NCBI GenBank assembly: GCA_017854585.1
Contig: JAFMHK010000014.1
Span: 18,595-82,594, forward strand
DNA from: Paracoccaceae bacterium
GTDB taxonomy: Bacteria; Pseudomonadota; Alphaproteobacteria; Rhodobacterales; Rhodobacteraceae
DNA length: 64,000 nucleotides
Direction of reading: 5' to 3'
Both the position numbers and the translations under genes were made by a program. Each line of letters opens with the position of its first letter. The first letter of the stretch is position 1. Shown one piece after another: positions 25,123 to 34,419 of this stretch. The notes beneath the pieces are model-generated. The model worked only from the letters and a program-made list of their open reading frames with translations, was not told where the DNA came from and ran no database searches.

Positions 25123-25718
25123 AGCGGCACCCGCGCGAATGCAGCAAAGCCCAAAGACATCAGCCCGGTCGCAAGAAAGGCGCTGGCAAGCCCGCGCACC
25201 CCTGCCGGCATATCGCTATACTGCAGGCGTTCGCGAATGGCCGCGAAGGCAACGATTGCCAAGGCCCATCCGACCCCGCCGCCAAACCCGTAAACCACGG
25301 CCTCGGGGATGGTATAGCGCCGTTCGGCCATGAACAGGCTGCCGCCCAGAACGGCGCAATTGACGGTGATCAGGGGAAGGAAACTGCCCAAGGCGACGTA
25401 GAGCTTGGGGAAAAAGCGGTCGAGCGTCATTTCCAGCACCTGAACGATGGCCGCGATCACACCGATGAAGGCCACCAGCCGCAGAAAACCAAGGTCCACC
25501 TCAGGCAGGCCCGCCCACCTCCAAGCCCCTTCGATCAGCACACCGTTCAGGATCAGGGCATTGACCGGAACCGTGATGGTCTGCACCGCAATGATGGCCA
25601 GCCCAAGGCCCACGGCGGTTTCGACCCTTTCGGACACCGCCAGAAACGTGCAGATGCCAAGGAAATACGCCAGCGCGAGGTTTTCCTGAAAGATCGCGGC
25701 GATCAACAACTCGGTCAT
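25119..25718 (-). CDS. nqrE: Na+-translocating NADH:quinone reductase subunit E
   Basis: A 199-residue, six-helix membrane subunit, the usual size for NqrE. Conserved stretches: [30 protein letters not shown] near the start and [18 protein letters not shown] in the fourth segment. The cysteines in FLGICTFLA and TVNCAVLG are the family's conserved iron ligands at the NqrD/NqrE interface. TGATG links it to nqrD. Confidence 0.93.
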   Translation of the reverse strand: MTELLIAAIFQENLALAYFLGICTFLAVSERVETAVGLGLAIIAVQTITVPVNALILNGVLIEGAWRWAGLPEVDLGFLRLVAFIGVIAAIVQVLEMTLDRFFPKLYVALGSFLPLITVNCAVLGGSLFMAERRYTIPEAVVYGFGGGVGWALAIVAFAAIRERLQYSDMPAGVRGLASAFLATGLMSLGFAAFARVPL

Positions 25719-26368
25719 CAGAGCCCCCGCGCTTTGGGCACGCGATGCTGCGCCGGCTCGGTCTGCTCCGGACGCACGCTTCGGACCGCCCAAACCAGCA
25801 GCCCGATGATGATGAAGGCGGCCGGGGCCAGCTGCATCAACCCAAGGGGCTGGAACCATCCGCCGTCATCTGTCGGACGCAAGATGACCACGCCCAGCAC
25901 GCTGCCCTGCCCCAGCAATTCCCGGATCGACCCGACCACCAGCAGGATCAGACTGTATCCAAGCCCGTTCCCAAGTGCATCCAGCACCGATGGCCCGACG
26001 GGATTGCGCATCGCGAACGCTTCGGCCCGGCCAAGCACGAGGCAGTTCGTGACGATCAGGCCCACAAATACCGAAAGCGTCCGGCTGAGTTCATAGGCAA
26101 ACGCCTGCATCATTTCATCGATTACGATGACAAGCGCCGCGATGATCGTGATCTGCACGATCAGCCGGATCACATGCGGAATGTGGTGGCGCAAAAGGCT
26201 GATGACGGCCGAGGAAAGGCACAAAACCGTGGTCAGCGCGACAGACATCATCAACGCGGTATCAAGCGCGGTCGTGACAGCCAATGCCGAACAGACGCCC
26301 AGAATTTGCCGGGTGATGGGGTTTTGATTGATCAGGGGGGCCGTGATCTGCGCGATTGCCTGTTTCAT
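25718..26368 (-). CDS. nqrD: Na+-translocating NADH:quinone reductase subunit D
   Basis: A 216-residue membrane subunit homologous to NqrE. It has [25 protein letters not shown] and [21 protein letters not shown], which supply the partner cysteines of the membrane Fe centre. The longer frame to 26494 runs back into nqrC; ATG at 26368 follows the nqrC stop by one base. The C-terminal tail (~15 residues, [16 protein letters not shown]) is charged and variable. Confidence 0.93.
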   Translation of the reverse strand: MKQAIAQITAPLINQNPITRQILGVCSALAVTTALDTALMMSVALTTVLCLSSAVISLLRHHIPHVIRLIVQITIIAALVIVIDEMMQAFAYELSRTLSVFVGLIVTNCLVLGRAEAFAMRNPVGPSVLDALGNGLGYSLILLVVGSIRELLGQGSVLGVVILRPTDDGGWFQPLGLMQLAPAAFIIIGLLVWAVRSVRPEQTEPAQHRVPKARGL

Positions 26369-26369
26369 G

Positions 26370-27170
26370 TCATAACCCCTCGGTGTGAAGCCGCTGCAGG
26401 AATGGACCGAACCCATGTTCGCCAAGCCAGTATCGCAGCATGTTCGTGACGCCGTTGCCGGTCCGTGTGGCGCCGGAAATACCGTCGACTTCATAGGGTC
26501 CGCTGGCCTGCCCGCGCACTACGGCAATCACGATTTCACCGTTGTCATTGAAGACTTCATGCCCCGGCCAGAGCGCCTGCCATGCGGGATCTTCGATGCG
26601 CGCGCCAAGCCCTGCGGTTTCGCCCTGCCCCGTTATGGTCAACGCGGCCACGGTGGTCAGATCGGATTGCAGCGCGAGCAATGCGCTGATCCGGGATTGA
26701 TATCCCGTGCCGGTGACGGGCAGCACGACCAATTCAACGTCGCCATTGCGTTCCAGAATATGAACTGGTGCAAACGGCGCGCGTTGGCGCAGGCCAGCAA
26801 CATCCAGCGCGGGCGGGATTTCAACCATGGTTTCGGGATCGGCGGCGACCGCCGCCATATCGTAGTTTTCGGCATCTGCGCCCGGCACGATCCGACCGCT
26901 GGCCAAATCGACAAGGTAGGTTGAAAGGCTGTCGGCCCCTGTTTCGGCCAGCACCTCGGCCATGCCGGGCAGCGTTTCAAGCATTGCGGCCATCCGGGCC
27001 GCGCGCGCCGCCTCCAGATGCGCGGCCTGGCGGGGTTCCAGGACGATCGCGGCGCTGGACACGACCACGGCGCATCCAAGCGCCACCGCGAATGCCATTC
27101 CGACGATCTTGACCGGATCATCGTTGTCGCGCGCCAGAAAGCGCCATGCTGACGGACGGGGCTCAGCCAC
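26370..27170 (-). CDS. nqrC: Na+-translocating NADH:quinone reductase subunit C
   Basis: A 266-residue subunit with one membrane helix (~25-48) and a periplasmic FMN-binding domain. The flavinylation motif is intact: VDGISGATRTGNGV, with the target threonine near residue 235. Family stretches VVLPVTGTGYQSRISALLAL and the C-terminal WLGEHGFGPFL are present. It overlaps nqrB by 8 bases. Being intact, it is the covalent FMN carrier that ApbE would modify. Confidence 0.93.
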   Translation of the reverse strand: MAEPRPSAWRFLARDNDDPVKIVGMAFAVALGCAVVVSSAAIVLEPRQAAHLEAARAARMAAMLETLPGMAEVLAETGADSLSTYLVDLASGRIVPGADAENYDMAAVAADPETMVEIPPALDVAGLRQRAPFAPVHILERNGDVELVVLPVTGTGYQSRISALLALQSDLTTVAALTITGQGETAGLGARIEDPAWQALWPGHEVFNDNGEIVIAVVRGQASGPYEVDGISGATRTGNGVTNMLRYWLGEHGFGPFLQRLHTEGL

Positions 27171-27957
27171 GGCGCCGCTGCCGTTGCCACGCGTTGCCGG
27201 AGACGACGAGATGATCGATCAGAGGTGCCAGAATACTGGCCATCAGCGCCGCGAAAACGAGAGCCTCGGTTGTGGGAGGCGATGGTGACGACCCGCCAAA
27301 GATCCACGTCAAGCCGCCCGCCAACACGCCGTGAACGATGCGCCCCGACGGTGTGACGGCCGCGGCGGTTGGTTCGCCCACAAGGAACACCAAGGCCGCC
27401 GCCCCCGCGACGAACAGCGCCGTCGCCTCGGGCGTGGTTGCGACACCGAACGCAAGCATCACGGCGGCCAGAAAGCCAAGCACGATGAACGGGCTCAAAA
27501 GCCCGGTTACCAGCAGCAGAACCGCCCCCGGTAAACACGCAAGTGCAACCGCCGGGCTTTGGGCCGGAAACACCAGACCCGGCAAAGACAACAGCGCCAA
27601 CGCCAATGCCGCCGTGGCCGGAGACAGGAACCCATATCCGCGACCGCCAAATACACGTTCGCCGACCACAGAACCAAGTGACAAGACAACGATCAGATGC
27701 CACAGCGGGATGTCCGGTGAAACGAACACGGTCACGATTGCCGCCGTCGTGATGCCCTCGGGCGTGAATGGATGGCCGCGCAGGGCGGCAAAGACATAGT
27801 CCCAGACCAGCACCACGATGAGTGCGACAACCAGCACTCCGATAGCCGGCTCACCGGTTTGCCAGATCGTGACGGCCACGGGGGGCAACAAGGCCAAGGT
27901 CTGTATGGCGACAACCCGACCGGTGCCGCGACCATGCAGTGCGCGGGTCAGGAACAT
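27163..27957 (-). CDS. nqrB: Na+-translocating NADH:quinone reductase subunit B, short form without the FMN site
   Basis: A 264-residue membrane protein aligned to NqrB by VVGERVFGGRGYGFLSPATAALAL (the conserved FGG region), VFLVGEPTAAAVTPSGRIVHGVLAG and ASILAPLIDHLVV at the end. Vibrio NqrB has about 415 residues; here the ~60-residue N-terminal extension plus first helices are reduced and, notably, the loop with the D-G-x-S-G-A-T motif that carries covalent FMN in Vibrio is missing: after SPATAALALALLSLPGLVF the sequence goes directly to the next helices. No SGAT occurs anywhere in it. The reading frame is uninterrupted and coupled to nqrA and nqrC, so this is not a frameshift artefact. Assignment as NqrB rather than RnfD rests on position and on NqrA/C/F partners. 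Confidence 0.82.
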   Translation of the reverse strand: MFLTRALHGRGTGRVVAIQTLALLPPVAVTIWQTGEPAIGVLVVALIVVLVWDYVFAALRGHPFTPEGITTAAIVTVFVSPDIPLWHLIVVLSLGSVVGERVFGGRGYGFLSPATAALALALLSLPGLVFPAQSPAVALACLPGAVLLLVTGLLSPFIVLGFLAAVMLAFGVATTPEATALFVAGAAALVFLVGEPTAAAVTPSGRIVHGVLAGGLTWIFGGSSPSPPTTEALVFAALMASILAPLIDHLVVSGNAWQRQRRRG

Positions 27958-29138
27958 GGTGCGCCTTCCATGCGGATCTGATCCAGCACATCGCGCAGGC
28001 AGCGGCCATAATCCGTGCCACTGGTGCAGATTGCGGTCAGTGGCGCGACATCTTCCTCCAGCAAATCAAGACACCCGAGTTTGCCGCATACCTCGGCGTC
28101 ACCAATGCTGAGCGCGCGCATCAGCGGAACGGCGGGCACGTCGAATGGCAGCGCACGATCCAGTGAGCCAAGAGGGATCAGCGGTTTTGCGGTGCTGCCA
28201 TGCGGCTGTTCGTGATCGCGCGCGATGCTGGCCTCTTCGTGATGACGGCCCAGATAGCCGGCGCGACGTCCGTGCAACGCAGACCCCGATCTGAGGCACC
28301 AACCCGGTTTGACCCGTTCGCCTTTCCACAACAGACGGTCGAGGTTGACCCCAAGGGGCACTCGCACTTCGCGCGGGATATCCCACTCAGGTCGGTGGGT
28401 GGTAATGGTCCGAAAGGGATCGAACGATCCTGTCATCAGAAAGTGGCCGGCCGCGATCACATCTTGATACCCGATCGTCCAAACCTGCGCGCCCGGCGGC
28501 AGTGGGTGAACGCGCGCCATCTGTGCGCCCGCCGTCCGCCACTTGCGTCCCGGACGTCGACGATGGGTCGATATGCGGGCCGTCGAAAGGCCCTCAATCT
28601 CGGTGCCGGACGCGAGGCAAAGATGAACAGGTCCATCGGTCAATGTGGTCAACCCGTCCATTCCAGCCTCAAATTCGGCCCAACGCCCTTCCAACACACG
28701 CTCGGGGTCTGGGGCGACCGGGCTGGACGCCACGGCCGAAACCACAATTGCAGCGGGCCGCGCATCTGCATCGGGCGGGCCGCCGAACGGGCGCGCCACG
28801 AAAGCTGGCCAAAGCCCTCCGGCCAACAGGCGCGCGCGAACGTCATCACCCGGCTTGGGCAGATTGACCTGCGGGTCCGGGCCGCCGTCGTCCGGGTCGA
28901 TGACAAGGATCGCAAGGGTGCGGCGCGGGCCATAGGACAATGCAGACACCCGCCCGCGGAGCGGCGATACGAACTTGATCGCGGGCTGTCCGGCATCGTG
29001 GAACAAGATCTGCCCCTGCGCCACCAGATCGTCTTGGGCGACGTCCGCACGGATGCGCACACCGGGATAGTCCTCACCCAACAAGGCAACGGACGCGTGG
29101 GCGGTGTGTGTTGCATCGGCAAACGTGTCGCGTATCAT
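27948..29138 (-). CDS. nqrA: Na+-translocating NADH:quinone reductase subunit A
   Basis: A 396-residue soluble subunit, somewhat shorter than the ~446 of Vibrio. Recognisable blocks are VALLGEDYPGVRIRADVAQDDLVAQGQILFHDA, PAIKFVSPLRGRVSALSYGPRRTLAILVI, the central WTIGYQDVIAAGHFLMTG and the end ALSIGDAEVCGKLGCLDLLEEDVAPLTAICTSGTDYGRCLRDVLDQI. NqrA is thought to help bind quinone. It is the first gene of the minus-strand operon, 84 bases from the FNR-type box at 29223. Confidence 0.88.
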   Translation of the reverse strand: MIRDTFADATHTAHASVALLGEDYPGVRIRADVAQDDLVAQGQILFHDAGQPAIKFVSPLRGRVSALSYGPRRTLAILVIDPDDGGPDPQVNLPKPGDDVRARLLAGGLWPAFVARPFGGPPDADARPAAIVVSAVASSPVAPDPERVLEGRWAEFEAGMDGLTTLTDGPVHLCLASGTEIEGLSTARISTHRRRPGRKWRTAGAQMARVHPLPPGAQVWTIGYQDVIAAGHFLMTGSFDPFRTITTHRPEWDIPREVRVPLGVNLDRLLWKGERVKPGWCLRSGSALHGRRAGYLGRHHEEASIARDHEQPHGSTAKPLIPLGSLDRALPFDVPAVPLMRALSIGDAEVCGKLGCLDLLEEDVAPLTAICTSGTDYGRCLRDVLDQIRMEGAPCS

Positions 29139-29222
29139 GGGGGTCCGACGGTTGGGCCACCGGATCTTTCGGCGGGGCGGGTTGCATCCGCTACAGCTTT
29201 GAACACGCCCACGCGCGCCGGA

Positions 29223-29236
29223 TTGATATCCGTCAA
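29223..29236. promoter_or_regulatory. FNR-type box TTGATATCCGTCAA between nqrA and the cytochrome c gene
   Basis: One mismatch to TTGAT-N4-ATCAA. It lies almost midway between the divergent starts: its centre is about 91 bp from nqrA (29138) and 85 bp from the cytochrome (29315), so one bound regulator could serve both transcripts. Confidence 0.6.
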
Positions 29237-29314
29237 GTCCGCGTCCCGCGATCCATGGCGTGATTGCCGCAGATCAGCAACCCGCCTTGCCTGTCCGTAT
29301 CCGGAGGATCCCCG

Positions 29315-30403
29315 ATGACGTTTCACACCCCTGCCCTGATGGTCATGGCAATCGCCATGATGTTCACAACGGCCGCAATCGCGCAGGACAGCGGGGAAAG
29401 CCTTCTGACCGAGATCACCGAGGCGTGGCTGGCCTCTCGCCATGCGGACCGCTCGTCCGAAGCATTCACGCATTGGAATGAGGACGGAGAGGTGCCCGGC
29501 ACGTGTGCTGTCTGCCATTCGTCAATCGGACTGCGCGAATATCTCCAAGGTCCGATGGACACGGTGGGTATGATCGCAAGCCCGGTGATGCTGGGGTCTG
29601 TCGTTGACTGCGCCACGTGCCATTCTGCTGCGGCGGCGACGTTGACGGACGTGCCATTTCCGTCGGGTGTTCATCTGACGCTGGGACCGGGGGCGGCCGT
29701 GTGTTCGGTCTGTCATCAGGGGCGCGCGTCCACGCAAGCTGTTGACGCGGCCACTGGCGTATTGGCGCTTGATGACGTGTCAGCAGAACTTGGCTTTGTG
29801 AATTCGCACTACGCCGTGGCAGGCGCCACACAACAAGGCAGCGCGGCGCACGGCGGCTATGAATACCCCGGAAATACCTATGCCGGGCCATTCACCCATG
29901 TCGCCGAGACCACCTCGTGCATATCGTGCCATTCGCCCCACAGCCTTGAGGTCGATCTGAACAGTTGCACCGCGTGCCACAGCGGCGCTGCAAGCCCCGC
30001 CGCCATCCGCACCTCGCAGGTGGATTACGACGGCGACGGCGATATTACCGAGGGGATCGCGGACCCTATTTCGTCGCTGCATGCGCAACTGGGCACGGCC
30101 ATCGCGCGATATGCCTCAGAGGTGGCGGCGGCGCCTGTGGTCTACGCGATCGGTGCCTACCCATATTTCTTCAACGACACCAACGCCGATGGCGCTGTCT
30201 CGGACGGCGAGGCGGTGTTCCCGAACCGTTATCAAAGCTGGACGCCGCGCCTTCTGCGGGCGGCCTACAATTATCAATTCGTGGCACAGGACGGAGGGGC
30301 TTTTGCCCATAATCCGCACTACGCCCTGCAACTGCTTTACGACAGTCTGGCCGACCTTGGCGAGGCCGTCCCGGTTGACATCACGCCCTTGACCCGACCG
30401 TAG
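29315..30403 (+). CDS. Periplasmic multihaem cytochrome c with five CXXCH motifs
   Basis: A 362-residue secreted protein: signal peptide MTFHTPALMVMAIAMMFTTAAIAQ, then five CXXCH haem sites (CAVCH, CATCH, CSVCH, CISCH, CTACH) between about residues 65 and 230. The C-terminal third has no haem site but two EF-hand-like calcium loops, DYDGDGDITEG and NDTNADGAVSDGE, and the aromatic run YPYFF. I do not recognise a named family; it is a putative electron-transfer protein. GGAGG at 29303-29307 fixes the start. Divergent from nqrA and 18 bases ahead of an antiporter gene, with which it is probably cotranscribed. Confidence 0.85.
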   Translation: MTFHTPALMVMAIAMMFTTAAIAQDSGESLLTEITEAWLASRHADRSSEAFTHWNEDGEVPGTCAVCHSSIGLREYLQGPMDTVGMIASPVMLGSVVDCATCHSAAAATLTDVPFPSGVHLTLGPGAAVCSVCHQGRASTQAVDAATGVLALDDVSAELGFVNSHYAVAGATQQGSAAHGGYEYPGNTYAGPFTHVAETTSCISCHSPHSLEVDLNSCTACHSGAASPAAIRTSQVDYDGDGDITEGIADPISSLHAQLGTAIARYASEVAAAPVVYAIGAYPYFFNDTNADGAVSDGEAVFPNRYQSWTPRLLRAAYNYQFVAQDGGAFAHNPHYALQLLYDSLADLGEAVPVDITPLTRP

Positions 30404-30421
30404 ACGCAGTCGGTCAACGGC

Positions 30422-31588
30422 ATGGACCCCGCCATCCTGATGATGAGCATCGGCGCCCTGTTCATTGCGGCGCTGGCCGTTGATGCACTTGGCCGGATGG
30501 TGCATATTCCGCGGGTCACGCTGCTGATGTTGCTGGGCGCTGCGTTGGGACCACCGGGTTTGAACGCCCTGCCCCAAGCGCTCTCGACTGCTCAGGATGC
30601 GTATACCGGCGTGGCCTTGACCATGGTCGCGTTCTTGCTTGGTGGGTCCTTGGAGCGTCAGGCGCTGGCGGCCCATGGGCGGGAAATTCTGGCCATTTCG
30701 ATCAGCGTGGTGTTGATATCCGCGCTTGTGGTAGGGGCGGCATTGCTTTGGGCAGGGGCGCCGATCGAGGTGGCGCTGGTCATGGCCGGGATCTCGGCGG
30801 CAACCGCACCGGCCGCGACACAGGATGTCGTGCGGCAATCGGGACGCAGAGGGCGGTTCGCGACCAATCTCTTGGGTATCGTCGCCATCGACGACGCTTG
30901 GGGTCTTTTGCTCTTCGGGCTTCTCGTCATGATCGCGGGGCTTCTTGGAGGTGGCGACGGCGCCACCGATGCCGTGCGCCATGGCCTTTGGGAAGCGGGC
31001 GGTGGCATCGCCTTGGGTCTGGCCATCGGTCTGCCCGCCTCTTACCTGACCGGGCGCCTCAAACGCGGAGAGCCATCGCTGCTCGAGGCGCTGGCCATCG
31101 TGCTGATATGTGCCGGTGCCGCACTTTATCTGGAGGTGTCATATCTGCTGGCGGGAATGACCGCGGGGGCCATCGTCGTGAACCTTGCCAAGCACCATCA
31201 TTATCCGTTCCATGAAATCGAGCGTATCGAATGGCCCTTCGTGTTGATGTTTTTCATCATGGCTGGCGGGCTGTTCGATATCGCCCTGCTGGGTCAGATC
31301 GGGTGGCTTGGTGCGGTCTATGTGATCGCCCGACTTGGCGCGCGCCTGATTGGCGGCTGGGGCGGTGCGCGCCTGTCGGGGCTTTCAGCGCGCGAGGGGC
31401 TGTTGATGGGCATGTCGCTGACCCCGCAGGCGGGCGTTGCAATCGGCATGGCGCTTGTGGCGGCGGAACGCTTTCCACAACATGGTCCGCAAATCATTGC
31501 CGTCACTGTCGCCAGCACCATCGCGTTCGAATTGACGGGGCCGCTTCTGACGCAGTTCGCCCTGACCCGCCTGCCGGACGACAACTAA
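30422..31588 (+). CDS. CPA2-family cation:proton antiporter (Kef/NhaS-like), membrane part only
   Basis: A 388-residue protein of about 12 membrane segments with the Na+/H+ exchanger fold: GRMVHIPRVTLLMLLGAALGP near the start, SAATAPAATQDVVRQSG in helix 5, and the conserved acidic pair in VAIDDAWGLLLFGLLV. Later segments (VLMFFIMAGGLFDIALLGQIGW, LTPQAGVAIGMALV) also match. It has no TrkA-N or TrkA-C domain, unlike KefB/KefC. Ion specificity is not visible; near a sodium pump it could recycle Na+. Starts 18 bases after the cytochrome gene. Confidence 0.85.
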   Translation: MDPAILMMSIGALFIAALAVDALGRMVHIPRVTLLMLLGAALGPPGLNALPQALSTAQDAYTGVALTMVAFLLGGSLERQALAAHGREILAISISVVLISALVVGAALLWAGAPIEVALVMAGISAATAPAATQDVVRQSGRRGRFATNLLGIVAIDDAWGLLLFGLLVMIAGLLGGGDGATDAVRHGLWEAGGGIALGLAIGLPASYLTGRLKRGEPSLLEALAIVLICAGAALYLEVSYLLAGMTAGAIVVNLAKHHHYPFHEIERIEWPFVLMFFIMAGGLFDIALLGQIGWLGAVYVIARLGARLIGGWGGARLSGLSAREGLLMGMSLTPQAGVAIGMALVAAERFPQHGPQIIAVTVASTIAFELTGPLLTQFALTRLPDDN

Positions 31589-31733
31589 CCCGGCATCATC
31601 CACTTCATCCGGGTATGGGACGGGCGGTCTTGGGGCCAGATATGAACGTCAAACTTCTTATACATTAACCTGTCGGCAACGTGGTTTGCACTCGGCGCGC
31701 CAAAGCCGCTGAACCGCCCCACCTTTGCAGCAG

Positions 31734-31747
31734 TTGACGACGGTCAA
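31734..31747. promoter_or_regulatory. Symmetric FNR-superfamily-like box TTGACGACGGTCAA
   Basis: Perfect TTGAC-N4-GTCAA palindrome, the same 5-bp arms as at 41175. It is centred about 115 bp before the BMP transporter gene. It fits the TTGA-N6-TCAA core of the FNR/Dnr family but deviates at the two inner positions, so another regulator is possible. Confidence 0.45.
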
Positions 31748-31855
31748 TCGGTGGCGGTTCTGCGCGCACATACTCCGCTCAAGACCACCGCGCACAGACG
31801 CGCGACCGCCCAACACGACTTTGACAAGTCGCCATCAACAAGGAGACCCCCCGTG

Positions 31856-32878
31856 ATGCAATTCCATCGGACATTCCGCAGGCTTTCGCTGCCGCTGGCA
31901 CTTTTCCTTGCGGCACCGGCCAGCGCATTCACCGCCTGCCAGATCACCGATACCGGCGGCATTGACGACAACAGTTTCAACCAGACGGCATGGCGCGGTG
32001 TGCTGGATGCCGAGGATCAACTGGGCGTTTCCGGGCGCTACCTCGAGTCCGAGGCCGAAACCGACTATGAGGCGAACATCAATTCGCTGCTTGGCGGCGC
32101 TTGCGACATCATCTTCACCATCGGTTTCTTGCTGGGGGACGCCACGCAGTCGGCCGCAGAGGCCAACCCGGATCAGATGTTCTCGATCGTTGACTTTGCC
32201 TACGATCCCCCGCTGCCCAATGTTCTGGGCCAAGTCTATGCCACGGATCAGGCCGCGTTTCTGGCGGGCTACCTTGCGGCGGGAATGACGCAGACCGGCA
32301 TTCTGGGAACCTTTGGGGGCATCAACATCCCCCCCGTCACCGTCTTCATGGACGGATTTGTCTACGGGGCCGAATATTACAATGATCGCCATGGCACCGA
32401 CGTTACCGTCCTTGGCTGGTCGCCCGAAACCCGCGAGGGCCTTTTCACCAATAACTTCGAGTCGTTGGACGATGGGCGCGCGTTTGCTCAGAACCTCTAC
32501 GATGAGGGCGCGGACATCGTCTTGCCGGTGGCGGGTCCTGTCGGTCTTGGCTCGGCCGCATTAGCCAATGAACTGGGCGTGGACGAATTGATGATCATCG
32601 GCGTCGATGCCGACTTGTATGAGACCGACCCCGAACGCGGTCATGTCTATCTGACCTCTGTCGTGAAGCGGATGGATGCAACGGTCTATCAGGTCATCGA
32701 ACGCGCGATGGCGGGTGATTTTTCCGGCGGTGTGATTACCGGGACACTTGAAAATGGCGGCGTCGACATTGCCCCCCTGCATGACTTCGAAGCTGCCGTT
32801 CCTGCCGAACTGATGGCCGAGTTGGACGAAATTCGAGCTGGTATCACTGACGGCAGCATCATGATCGGCGGACAGTAA
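31856..32878 (+). CDS. BMP-family ABC transporter substrate-binding protein (nucleoside-type)
   Basis: A 340-residue periplasmic protein with a signal peptide ending near ASAF and the BMP/PnrA fold: TDTGGIDDNSFNQTAWRGV, AFLAGYLAAGMTQTGILGTFGGINIPPVTVFMDGFVYGA, VLPVAGPVG and GVDADLY. These are the purine-nucleoside-binding stretches of BmpA/PnrA proteins. There is no lipobox. AAGGAGA is close to the ATG at 31856 (a GTG three bases earlier is an alternative). Followed by ATPase and two permease genes. Confidence 0.9.
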   Translation: MQFHRTFRRLSLPLALFLAAPASAFTACQITDTGGIDDNSFNQTAWRGVLDAEDQLGVSGRYLESEAETDYEANINSLLGGACDIIFTIGFLLGDATQSAAEANPDQMFSIVDFAYDPPLPNVLGQVYATDQAAFLAGYLAAGMTQTGILGTFGGINIPPVTVFMDGFVYGAEYYNDRHGTDVTVLGWSPETREGLFTNNFESLDDGRAFAQNLYDEGADIVLPVAGPVGLGSAALANELGVDELMIIGVDADLYETDPERGHVYLTSVVKRMDATVYQVIERAMAGDFSGGVITGTLENGGVDIAPLHDFEAAVPAELMAELDEIRAGITDGSIMIGGQ

Positions 32879-32907
32879 CCGCGCACGCGGCAAGCGGGAG
32901 GGCAGCC

Positions 32908-34419
32908 ATGGACGTCGAATTAAAGGCCATCACCAAACGCTTTGGCGCGGTGGTGGCCAACAAGGACGTCACGCTGCAGGTGCGCGCAGGCGAGGTGCTT
33001 GGTCTGCTGGGTGAAAACGGTGCCGGAAAGTCCACATTGATGAATGTGCTTTGCGGTCTTTATCGGCCCGACGAGGGCCAGATCGTGATCAACGGAACCC
33101 CGGTTCAGTTCACCAACCCCGGCGACGCAATCGCGGCAGGCATCGGGATGGTGCATCAGCATTTCATGCTGGTGCCGGTGTTCACCGTGGCCGAGAACGT
33201 CGTTCTGGGGGTGGAGCCTGTGGGGCGGCTGAACCATCTGGATCTCAAGACCGCAAGCGCCAAGGTGCGCGAGATCAGCGCGCGCTATGGGCTGACCGTC
33301 GATCCCGACGCGCTGATCGAGACCCTGCCCGTCGGGGTGCAGCAGCGCGTGGAGATCATCAAGGTTCTGTTCCGGTCCGCCGATGTCCTCATCTTGGATG
33401 AACCGACCGCCGTCCTGACCCCGCAAGAGGTCGAGGACTTCTTCGGTATTGTCCGTTCGCTCCGCGATGCGGGAAAGGCGATCATCTTCATCACCCACAA
33501 GCTGAACGAAATTCTGGAAATCGCCGACCGGATCAGCGTCTTGCGCGCGGGCCGGATCGTTGGTGAAAGCGATCCGGCAACGGCGACCAAGGCCGATCTT
33601 GCAGAGGTCATGGTGGGCCGGCCCGTGCATTTCGAGGTTGATCGGTCAGGCGCGGCACCCGGCGACGCGATGCTGGTGATCAAGGACCTGACCGTGCTGC
33701 GCGATGACAACACCATCGCGGTCGACAATGTCAGCCTGACTGTGCGCGGCGGCGAAGTTTTGGGGATTGCAGGCGTTCAGGGCAACGGGCAGTCGGCGTT
33801 GATTCAGGCGATCACCGGTCTGATGCCAGCCGCGCGCGGTACAATCCGGTTTCTGGGGCAAGATATTACCCATGCCTCGGTGCGGGCGCGTCACAAGCTT
33901 GGCTTGGCGCATATCCCCGAAGATCGGCAGCGCATGGGCCTGATCCCAGACTTCACCGTTGCCGAAAACATGGTTCTGGACAGCTATTATGACCCCCGGT
34001 ACGCGCGGGGGCCGCAAGTTCAATGGGATGCGGTCAACCAGTGGGCCGCGACCGCCGCCGCGGCATTTGACGTGCGGACGACATCGGTCTTCGCCAAGGC
34101 CGGCCACCTGTCGGGTGGCAATCAGCAGAAACTGATCGTGGCGCGGGAACTGTCGCGCGACACCAAGGCCGTGATTGCAGCACAACCGACACGCGGGCTT
34201 GATGTGGGGTCGATCGAATATATCCATTCCCGGCTGATGGCCGCGCGTGCCGAGGGCGATGCGGTGCTGATCATGTCGTCCGAACTGGATGAGATCCTCG
34301 CGCTTTCGGATCGGATTGTCGTCATGTTCAAGGGCCGGATCGTGGCCGAGTTCGACGCCAATGTGGAAAAACCGGAGAAATCGCAGATCGGTCTGGCCAT
34401 GGCGGGGGTGGCGGCATGA
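32908..34419 (+). CDS. ABC transporter ATPase, two-domain sugar/nucleoside type
   Basis: A 503-residue ATPase with two nucleotide-binding halves. Half one has Walker A LLGENGAGKSTLMNV, a divergent signature LPVGVQQRVEIIK and Walker B VLILDEPTAVL. Half two has a degenerate Walker A (GVQGNGQSALIQ), the signature LSGGNQQKLIVAREL and AAQPTRGLDVGS. This asymmetric pattern is normal for BMP-partner ATPases such as NupA/YufO. Start overlaps follow: its stop shares four bases (ATGA) with permease 1. Confidence 0.93.
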   Translation: MDVELKAITKRFGAVVANKDVTLQVRAGEVLGLLGENGAGKSTLMNVLCGLYRPDEGQIVINGTPVQFTNPGDAIAAGIGMVHQHFMLVPVFTVAENVVLGVEPVGRLNHLDLKTASAKVREISARYGLTVDPDALIETLPVGVQQRVEIIKVLFRSADVLILDEPTAVLTPQEVEDFFGIVRSLRDAGKAIIFITHKLNEILEIADRISVLRAGRIVGESDPATATKADLAEVMVGRPVHFEVDRSGAAPGDAMLVIKDLTVLRDDNTIAVDNVSLTVRGGEVLGIAGVQGNGQSALIQAITGLMPAARGTIRFLGQDITHASVRARHKLGLAHIPEDRQRMGLIPDFTVAENMVLDSYYDPRYARGPQVQWDAVNQWAATAAAAFDVRTTSVFAKAGHLSGGNQQKLIVARELSRDTKAVIAAQPTRGLDVGSIEYIHSRLMAARAEGDAVLIMSSELDEILALSDRIVVMFKGRIVAEFDANVEKPEKSQIGLAMAGVAA

